A DNA stretch of 64,000 bases. Source: Sphaerisporangium viridialbum. Lineage in GTDB: Bacteria > Actinomycetota > Actinomycetes > Streptosporangiales > Streptosporangiaceae. Below, one piece after another: positions 58,399-64,000 of the stretch. The stretch lies in the NCBI RefSeq assembly GCF_049674955.1, contig NZ_CP187232.1:4774001-4838000 (forward strand), written 5' to 3'. Made by a program: the position numbers and the translations under genes. Positions within the stretch are counted from its first letter, which is position 1, and each line of letters begins with the position of its first letter. Under the pieces are notes generated by a model that saw only the letters and a program-made list of their open reading frames with translations, searched no databases and was not told the DNA's origin.

Positions 58399-59970
58399 TC
58401 AGCCGACGGCGCGCCCGAGGTAGGCGGCGAGGCGGTCGGCGGCGGTGGCGCCGGGAGGCGCCTGCCGCTCCGGGGCGAACGAGCCGCCGGGGGTCCGGGG
58501 CAGTTCCCCGTAGATCGCCCGCACGGCGGGCAAGATCGCCTCGGCGATGTCCGGCGCGAGGTCGGCAGGCCGTCCTGTCGCCGTGGCCAGGTCCCAGCCG
58601 TGCACGAGCATCTCGATGACCACCTGCTCCACCAGCCGCCAGCCGGGCGCGGGCCCGAACCGCTCCTCCAGCATCCCCGGCCTGCCGAACGCCGCCATCG
58701 CCGCCCCCGCGGCTGCGCGGAAGGCGGCCACGTGGTCGTCGCCGAGGTGGTCGGCCGTGAAGTCGGAACGCGGGCTCCCCTCGGCGAGGCTCGTCCACAT
58801 CAGGTTCTCGTACACCAGGTGGTTCAGCAGTGCCCGCACGTCCCAGCCCTCGCAGGGGGTCGGGTCGCCCATCTGCCCGGGGGTCACGGCGGCGACGAGC
58901 GCGTCCACCTCGGCGAGGATCCGGGCGCAGCCGTCCAGAAGCCAGGCCGGGCCGCTCGCGGACGTGTCCGCGTCGAGCGTCTCGGCGATGCCGTCGGCCC
59001 GGGCGCCCGGCTCGGGGTTCGTCCGCAGCGCGGTGATCAGCCACTGGGCGGGCCCCGCGATGCTCGGGCGCACCGGCCGGCCGTTGATGACGCACATCAG
59101 CTGCCAGTACCGCTCGGCGCGGGCGTCGGCCGCGATCTCCAGCTGCTCCAGCAGCCGCCGGCGGGCCGCCGCGCCGTCGCCGCCCGGCCGGAAGCCGGTG
59201 GGCGCCTGCGACGGCAGCCAGGCCTCGACGACGCCGGCCACGACCGGGTCGGCCGCCGGGGAGTCCGCGGCGATCCCCGCGTCGATCGCCTCGGTGACCC
59301 GCCGCACCCACAGGTCGGTGAGGTCCGCCGCGTCGTGCTCGCCGGCCGTGTCGGGACCGCCCGGCGCGTGCTCGGCGGCGTAGGCGGCCATGCGGCGCAT
59401 CGCGGCGCGCAGGGCGGGGTCGCGGATCAGCCCGCCCAGCTCGATCCAGGCGTCGACCTGCTCGGCCGTGGGATCCTCCGGCAGGTCGGGGGTCACGGCG
59501 AGAAGTCCCTGCCGGTAGGTGGAGTGGTCGAGATCGCCCATCGTCTCCGCCACGAAATCTTGGATGATCGCGTTGCGCTCGGCGGCGGACAGTCGCGCCA
59601 GGTTGGTCATCAGGGTGAGCTCCTCTGTGGTGGGCCTTCGGCCGGTGACCGATCGCAGCACCGCCTGCTGCAACCGGAGCGTGCGGATCCGTACCTCGAG
59701 CGCGTCGGCGTGGGCCGCCGCGACCTCGGCGAGGCCGCGCTCCCGGTTGACGACATCGCGGATCGCCGCCATGCCCATGCCGAGCTCGCGCAACGTCCGC
59801 GCGAGCTGGAGCCTGGCCACCGCCTCGGTGTCGTAGAGGCGGTAGCCGGCCGGGGTGCGGCCGGCCGGGGGGACCACGCCGATGTCGGACCAGTGGCGGA
59901 TCAGCTTCACCGACATCCCGGTTCGCTCCGCCAGCTCTCCGATGCTCAACAGGACGGTGTCGTCGTGCAC
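58399..59970 (-). CDS. MerR regulator fused to a maleylpyruvate-isomerase-like domain
   Basis: A 523-aa two-part protein. Residues 1-75 are a MerR helix-turn-helix (LSIGELAERTGMSVKLIRHW, then S-D-I-G and TPAGYRLYDTEAV). Up to about residue 325 comes the helical domain usual for large actinobacterial MerR proteins (DARAERYWQLMCVINGRPV). From about 335 on, a TIGR03086-type mycothiol-dependent isomerase/DinB-like domain follows, with TPCEGWDVRALLNHLVYENL and VIEMLVHGWDLATATGRP, where the three metal His of DinB-like folds are H-L-V and L-V-H-G-W-D. GTG 59970 has AGGAGG eight bases before. It is divergent from the MFS gene at 60079. Confidence 0.88.
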   Translation of the reverse strand: MHDDTVLLSIGELAERTGMSVKLIRHWSDIGVVPPAGRTPAGYRLYDTEAVARLQLARTLRELGMGMAAIRDVVNRERGLAEVAAAHADALEVRIRTLRLQQAVLRSVTGRRPTTEELTLMTNLARLSAAERNAIIQDFVAETMGDLDHSTYRQGLLAVTPDLPEDPTAEQVDAWIELGGLIRDPALRAAMRRMAAYAAEHAPGGPDTAGEHDAADLTDLWVRRVTEAIDAGIAADSPAADPVVAGVVEAWLPSQAPTGFRPGGDGAAARRRLLEQLEIAADARAERYWQLMCVINGRPVRPSIAGPAQWLITALRTNPEPGARADGIAETLDADTSASGPAWLLDGCARILAEVDALVAAVTPGQMGDPTPCEGWDVRALLNHLVYENLMWTSLAEGSPRSDFTADHLGDDHVAAFRAAAGAAMAAFGRPGMLEERFGPAPGWRLVEQVVIEMLVHGWDLATATGRPADLAPDIAEAILPAVRAIYGELPRTPGGSFAPERQAPPGATAADRLAAYLGRAVG

Positions 59971-59987
59971 ATGTCCCAGCCTCCTGT

Positions 59988-60002
59988 CTCCCACGATGGG
60001 AG
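59988..60002. promoter_or_regulatory. MerR-type dyad in divergent promoter
   Basis: CTCCCA-CGA-TGGGAG is a perfect 6-bp inverted repeat. On the minus strand it directly follows TTGACT, as expected for a dyad in the long spacer of a MerR-controlled promoter. The -10 is not clear. Confidence 0.5.
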
Positions 60003-60042
60003 AGTCAACACCACCCTCCGCGGTCCGGCATCTGATCACGTC

Positions 60043-60054
60043 CTTTCAGGAAAG
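60043..60054. promoter_or_regulatory. Dyad upstream of MFS gene
   Basis: CTTTC-AG-GAAAG is a perfect 5-bp inverted repeat 24 bp before the GTG at 60079, inside the AT-richer promoter stretch. Confidence 0.35.
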
Positions 60055-60078
60055 AAACCTGTCTGTTAGCTTTCTCGG

Positions 60079-61254
60079 GTGGACTCTCGCGCGGTGAGCA
60101 GGGCCCGGGTGGCGGTCTCGGTCACCTTCGCGGTCCACGGGGCGGTGACGGGCAGCTTCGCCACCCGCATCCCCTGGTTCCAGGACCACCTGCACGCGGG
60201 ACCGGGCGAGCTGGGCCTCGCGCTGCTGGCCCCGGCGGTCGGGTCCCTGGTGGCGATGCCGATGGCCGGGCGGATCATCCACCGGTTCGGCGGGCGGACG
60301 GCCACCCGGTGGCTCATCGCGATGTGGTCGGCCGCGCTGGCCCTGCCCGCCCTCGCGCCGAACCTCGCCGTGCTGTGGTTCACGCTCCTGCTGTACGGGG
60401 CGGTGGCGGGCATGAGCGACGTCGCCATGAACGCCCAGGGAGTGGTGGTCGAGCAGCGGCTGGGACGTTCGATCATGTCGGGGCTGCACGGGATGTGGAG
60501 CGTCGGCGGGCTGGCGGCGGGCGGCGTCGGCGTGCTGGCCGCCCAGTACGGGCTGGACGCCCGCGTCCACCTTGGCGCCATGGCCGTGGTGCTGCTGGCG
60601 GTGGGGGGTGCGATGGGGCCTCTCCTGCTGGACATCCGGGCCGAGGAAGGCGAGGCGGCTCCCCCGAGGTTCGTGCTGCCGTCCCGGCACGTGCTCGTCC
60701 TCGGCCTGATCGGCTTCTGCGCGGTGTTCGCCGAGGCGGCCAGCCAGGACTGGTGCGCCGTCTACCTGAGGCAGGTCACCGGGACCTCGGCCGGGGTGGC
60801 GGCCACGAGCTACACCGCGTTCGCGTTCACCATGGCCGCCGGGCGGCTCTGCGGGGACATGGTGGTGCGACGGCTCGGCGCGGTGACGACCGTGCGGATC
60901 AGCGGGCTGCTCGCCACGCTCGGCGGAGCCCTGGTCGTGTTCGCCCGCACGCCCCTGCCGGCGATCACCGGGTTCATGCTCATCGGGCTCGGGGTGGCGG
61001 TGGTCGTGCCGCTGGTCTTCGGGGCGGCGGGCAACGCGGCGCCGACGCCGGGCGAGGGGGTGGCGGGCGCGGCGACGATCAGTTATACGTCGGGCTTCGT
61101 CGCGCCCAGCGCGATCGGCGGCATCGCGGCGCTCAGCAGCCTGTCGGTCTCGTTCATACTGGTCACGGCCCTCATGGTGGCGGTGCTGATGAGCGCGGGG
61201 GTGCTGGGGCGCCACCAGGTCTCCAGGGCGCCCGAGTCGGCCACGGCCACCTGA
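60079..61254 (+). CDS. MFS transporter, 12 TMS (YbjJ-like)
   Basis: A 391-aa membrane protein of the YbjJ/FucP-like branch. Helix 1 has VTFAVHGAVTGSFATRIPWF, loop 2-3 is AGRIIHRFGGRTATR, and helix 4-5 has GMSDVAMNAQGVVVEQRLGR followed by SIMSGLHGMWSVGGLAAGGV, the hallmark M-N-A-Q-G and L-H-G-x-W-S blocks of this group. GTG 60079 lacks a ribosome binding site; the transcript may be leaderless. Probable target of the divergent MerR fusion. Substrate unknown. Confidence 0.93.
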   Translation: MDSRAVSRARVAVSVTFAVHGAVTGSFATRIPWFQDHLHAGPGELGLALLAPAVGSLVAMPMAGRIIHRFGGRTATRWLIAMWSAALALPALAPNLAVLWFTLLLYGAVAGMSDVAMNAQGVVVEQRLGRSIMSGLHGMWSVGGLAAGGVGVLAAQYGLDARVHLGAMAVVLLAVGGAMGPLLLDIRAEEGEAAPPRFVLPSRHVLVLGLIGFCAVFAEAASQDWCAVYLRQVTGTSAGVAATSYTAFAFTMAAGRLCGDMVVRRLGAVTTVRISGLLATLGGALVVFARTPLPAITGFMLIGLGVAVVVPLVFGAAGNAAPTPGEGVAGAATISYTSGFVAPSAIGGIAALSSLSVSFILVTALMVAVLMSAGVLGRHQVSRAPESATAT

Positions 61255-61372
61255 CCCTTAATTTCGCCTCGTCGCGGAAGTTATCATTCATCACTTTTGC
61301 TAGAGTGGCTTGCGTACGGCTCGTCCGCCGGGAACCGGCGGGCGCGAGTCTGGGCGGCGGAGGGAGACGGTC

Positions 61373-62083
61373 GTGACGCCGACGGACGGAGGGCCCCGGG
61401 CCCGCTACCGCGAGCAGACGCGCGGGGAGATCAAGGAGATCGCCCTGAGGCAGCTCGCCGAGGGCGGCCTCGCGGCCATCGCGCTCACCCGCATCGCCAA
61501 GGAGCTCGGCCTGTCGGGCCCAGCCCTGTACCGCTACTTCGCCAGCCGCGACGATCTGGCCAGCGCCCTGATCCGCGACGCGTACGACGACCTCGCCGCG
61601 GCCATCGGCCGGGCCGCGGAGTCCTCCGCCGGGCTGCCTCCCCGCGAGCTGCTGCGCGCGCTGGGAGGCGCCTACCGCGCCTGGGCCCTGGACCAGCCCC
61701 AGCGCTACCTGCTGCTCTTCGGCTCGCCGCTCCCCGGTTACACCGCTCCGCCCGACACCCTGCAGCGGTCGCGCGCGGCCCTCGGGCCCTTACTGCGAGT
61801 CTTCGAGGGCGGGCGGCCCGGCCCCGCGGTGCTGCCGGTGGTCCGGCAGATGGAGGCCTGGGCAGGACGCGACGCGCAGGTCGCCGACTGGGTGGCGGAG
61901 TACGTCAAGGACGCGGCGAGCACGGCCGGGTGCGCGCTCGCCGGAGCCGTGATGTCCTGGACGCGCATGCACGGTGTGATCAGCCTGGAGGTCGAAGGCC
62001 AGTTCACCGGCATGGGACACGACCCGCGAGCACTCCTCGACGCCGAGGTCGACACCCTGGCGGAGACGTTCGGCCTCGACTGA
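61373..62083 (+). CDS. TetR family regulator
   Basis: A 236-aa repressor. The helix-turn-helix spans about residues 18-62 (GEIKEIALRQLAEGGLAAIA, LTRIAKELGLSGPALYRYFA). The C-terminal domain (LRALGGAYRAWALDQPQRYL, later GHDPRALLDAEVDTLAETF) is of the WHG/TetR_C_13-like type. GTG 61373 has GGAGG ahead. A TAGAGT -10-like hexamer lies about 60 bp upstream. No divergent gene; the EamA exporter downstream is the nearest possible target. Confidence 0.9.
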   Translation: MTPTDGGPRARYREQTRGEIKEIALRQLAEGGLAAIALTRIAKELGLSGPALYRYFASRDDLASALIRDAYDDLAAAIGRAAESSAGLPPRELLRALGGAYRAWALDQPQRYLLLFGSPLPGYTAPPDTLQRSRAALGPLLRVFEGGRPGPAVLPVVRQMEAWAGRDAQVADWVAEYVKDAASTAGCALAGAVMSWTRMHGVISLEVEGQFTGMGHDPRALLDAEVDTLAETFGLD

Positions 62084-62477
62084 CACCCTCGCGAGCCCTT
62101 CCGCGAACGCGCGCGGCCACAGCCGGGCGCTCTAGCGGCCACAGCCGGGCGCTCTTGGGGAACGTCCGCGTCATCTCCGCCCTCGTGGCAAGGCCTCGGC
62201 GGCGGTGCGCCGGGGTACGGGCCGGGGTACGGCACCAGGGGGTGAGCGGGGAACGGGCCCCTGACCGGGACGGGCGCCAGGACGCCCTCCCCCGGCGACC
62301 TGGATCGCGGGAGGTGGCGACGGCCGCGCGTCCCCGGGCCGGACCGTAGTGCGTGCTGGATCGGGAGACGGGCCGAGGTTCCGGGATCGCGGGGGCTGTT
62401 GATGGGTGCGCGTCCCGGGCCGGGTCGCGTAGTGCGTGCGGGAATCGGGGCCGAGGTTCCGGATCGCGGGGGGGTTG
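62084..62477. repeat. 394-bp intergenic region with two sets of direct repeats
   Basis: A 21-bp unit (GCGGCCACAGCCGGGCGCTC plus T) occurs at 62113-62133 and 62135-62155. A larger imperfect unit of about 78 bp occurs at 62326-62407 and 62408-62483. The second copy includes the ATG of the EamA gene at 62478, and the first copy has the matching ATG (62402) followed by G-A-R-P. No gene is seen. Confidence 0.7.
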
Positions 62478-63419
62478 ATGAGTGCGCGTGCCTGGGTGGC
62501 GTTCGCGGTGGTCTCGGTGCTGTGGGGGATCCCGTACCTGCTGATAAAGGTCGCGGTCGACGAGGGCGTGCCGCCCGGGTTCGTGGCGTGGGTGCGTGTC
62601 GTGCTGGGTGCGGTCGCGCTGCTGGTGTTCGCGCCGCGTGCCGGGGTTCTGGGCGTGTTGCGCGGCAGGACGCGCTGGGTCGGCGTGTTCGCGCTGAGCG
62701 AGATCGTCGTCCCGTTCCCCCTGATCGCGATCGGGGAGCAGCACGTGTCATCGTCCCTCACCGCCGTCCTCATCGCCGCCGCGCCGCTGTTCGTCGCCCT
62801 GCTGGCCCTGCGCTTCGACGCGAGCGAGCGGGTGCGGGGCAGGCGGCTGGCCGGGCTCGTCATCGGGCGGGCCGGGGTGGTGGCGCTGATGGGGGTCGAC
62901 GTCGCGGGGCGCGCGGCCGAACTCTTCGGTGCCCTGGCCATCCTCACCGCCGCCCTCTTCTACGCCACCGGCCCGATGGTGCTGAAGCGCCACCTGTCGG
63001 GCGTCGACTCGCGGGCGTCCATGGGCGCGACCCTGATCGTGGCGTCGCTGCTGCTGTCCCCGGCCGCCGTGCTGACGCCGCCCGCCACCATGCCAACCCC
63101 GCCGGCGATCGCCGCGCTGCTGGTCCTCGGGCTGCTCTGCACGGCCGCCCCGCTCGTCCTGTACAGCGTGCTCATCGCCGAGGCGGGAGCCGGTCGCGCG
63201 GTCCTGATCACGTACGTGAACCCGGTCGTGGCGGTGGCGCTGGGCATGGTGGTCCTCGGTGAGCGGCCAGGGGTGGGGGCGATCCCGGGATCCGTGCTGA
63301 TCCTCCTGGGCTCGTGGCTGTCGGGCGGCGGCCGGCTGCCCTCCCGCCGCCGGGAGACCGGTCGCGTCGCGGACGCGCTCGACGCGACTCCAGGAGGCCC
63401 TCCGCCCGGCGGCGCGTAG
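62478..63419 (+). CDS. EamA/DMT family transporter
   Basis: A 313-aa membrane protein with ten spans in two EamA repeats. The first repeat has FAVVSVLWGIPYLLIKVAVD and IGEQHVSSSLTAVLIAAAPL, where the A-x-x-x-x-P turn is typical. The second has GALAILTAALFYATGPMVLK and VLITYVNPVVAVALGMVVLG followed by E-R. ATG 62478 is used; it has no strong ribosome binding site and lies in the second copy of a duplicated segment. Export of amino acids or metabolites is the general role. Confidence 0.92.
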   Translation: MSARAWVAFAVVSVLWGIPYLLIKVAVDEGVPPGFVAWVRVVLGAVALLVFAPRAGVLGVLRGRTRWVGVFALSEIVVPFPLIAIGEQHVSSSLTAVLIAAAPLFVALLALRFDASERVRGRRLAGLVIGRAGVVALMGVDVAGRAAELFGALAILTAALFYATGPMVLKRHLSGVDSRASMGATLIVASLLLSPAAVLTPPATMPTPPAIAALLVLGLLCTAAPLVLYSVLIAEAGAGRAVLITYVNPVVAVALGMVVLGERPGVGAIPGSVLILLGSWLSGGGRLPSRRRETGRVADALDATPGGPPPGGA

Positions 63420-63512
63420 AAGACCGGTCAGCGGATGGTGCGTGGACGGTCAGCGCCCTGGCCGAGGCTGCGAGCAGGGAGATCCCCGCACCTGACGCAC
63501 AAGGAGCTCGAC

Positions 63513-64000
63513 ATGACCGACATCAACCCCAAAGCCGGGCGTAAGGAGTGGATCGGGCTGGCCGTGCTCGTGCTGCCCTGCCTGCTGGTGTCGATGGACA
63601 TCAGCGTGCTGTTCTTCGCGCTGCCGTTCATCAGCGCCGACCTCGCGCCGACCGGCGCCCAGCAGCTATGGATCATGGACGTCTACGGGTTCGTGCTGGC
63701 CGGGATGCTGATCACGATGGGGTCCCTCGGCGACAGGATCGGACGCCGCAGGCTGCTGATGATCGGGGCGGGAGCGTTCGGCGTCGCCTCGGTCGTCGCC
63801 GCGTACTCCACCGGCGCCGAGGTGCTGATCGCCACCCGCGCGCTGCTCGGGCTGGCCGGGGCGACGCTGATGCCCTCCACCCTCGCGCTGATCCGCAACA
63901 TGTTCCACGACGGCGGCCAGCGCAAGACCGCGATCGCGCTCTGGACCGGGGGCATGACCGGGGGCGCGGTGATCGGCCCGATCGTCGGAGGGTTCCTGCT
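63513..64000 (+). CDS. MFS efflux transporter, DHA2 (runs off window)
   Basis: The first 162 residues of a QacA/SmvA-like pump. It matches the paralogue at 53759 block by block: RKEWIGLAVLVLPCLLVSMD, AQQLWIMDVYGFVLAGMLIT, GSLGDRIGRRRLLMIGAGAF and ATLMPSTLALIRNMFHDGGQ. ATG 63513 has AAGGAG eight bases upstream. The rest lies outside the window. Confidence 0.94.
   Translation, partial: MTDINPKAGRKEWIGLAVLVLPCLLVSMDISVLFFALPFISADLAPTGAQQLWIMDVYGFVLAGMLITMGSLGDRIGRRRLLMIGAGAFGVASVVAAYSTGAEVLIATRALLGLAGATLMPSTLALIRNMFHDGGQRKTAIALWTGGMTGGAVIGPIVGGFL

Noticed and set aside
1..64000. tRNA, rRNA, CRISPR arrays, prophage, intact insertion sequences
   Set aside because: None could be seen. Direct repeats found are tandem and few, without CRISPR-like spacing.

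Overview
The window is high-GC actinobacterial chromosome, most likely from a filamentous actinomycete of the Streptosporangiaceae type (inference). The grounds are strong G/C bias at third positions, many GTG starts and leaderless-looking genes, three F420-type luciferase-like oxidoreductases plus an F420-dependent NADP reductase-like gene, a mycothiol-isomerase-like domain, an ECF41 sigma factor, and many one-component regulators divergent from single targets. I saw no rRNA, tRNA, CRISPR array, phage module or intact insertion sequence. It reads as an accessory chromosome-arm region of short regulator-plus-target cassettes, not as one large pathway.

Layout. 1-5.5 kb: partial ABC ATPase, a decayed oxidoreductase, AraC regulator divergent from an NmrA-like reductase and a DHA2 MFS pump, and an LLM oxidoreductase. 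5.6-11 kb: XRE-cupin regulator, ECF41 sigma factor, TetR/MFS pair, and a crcB-DUF190-crcB fluoride-exporter operon. 11.6-16.3 kb: LLM enzymes, methyltransferase, YCII protein, Cys-rich pentapeptide protein, deaminase. 16.3-19.8 kb: broken AsnC regulator, fasciclin protein, APH-like kinase, broken hydrolase, DUF4118 membrane protein. 20.3-24.9 kb: an unrecognised 356-aa protein, two GNATs, a MetE-like protein and a reductase. 25-28.6 kb: a YtrA-type GntR module with a divergent ABC exporter. 28.7-34.8 kb: exported protein, F420-NADP reductase, NarL-type two-component system, membrane protein, 5'-truncated kinase, stand-alone TOPRIM protein. 35-41 kb: TetR with a large extra C-terminal domain divergent from P450, then a ClpX paralogue, a sulfotransferase-like protein and a winged-helix protein. 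41-49.3 kb: remnants of tnpB and a HAD phosphatase, MFS, RNA methyltransferase, isomerase, orphan kinase, frameshifted subtilase, nitroreductase, MarR. 49.5-64 kb: TetR divergent from a degenerate carotenoid-oxygenase homologue, an inverted duplication of an HTH-SRPBCC pair around an MFS/YCII/DUF6461 core, a MerR-maleylpyruvate-isomerase fusion, and further transporters.

How the genes work together. The recurring logic is a regulator next to an efflux pump or small redox enzyme, with a dyad operator in the shared intergenic space. The clearest operators are at 8109-8196, 27077-27098, 36221-36250, 50220-50258 and 59988-60002. A second theme is decay: at least eight genes are truncated, frameshifted or reduced to fragments. 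The observations I would follow first are the P450-linked ClpX paralogue with an altered ClpP-docking tripeptide, the carotenoid-oxygenase homologue lacking canonical iron-ligand histidines and ending in a 30-bp tandem repeat, the inverted duplicated HTH-SRPBCC cassette, the MerR fusion, and the direct duplication that carries a start codon at 62.3-62.5 kb.
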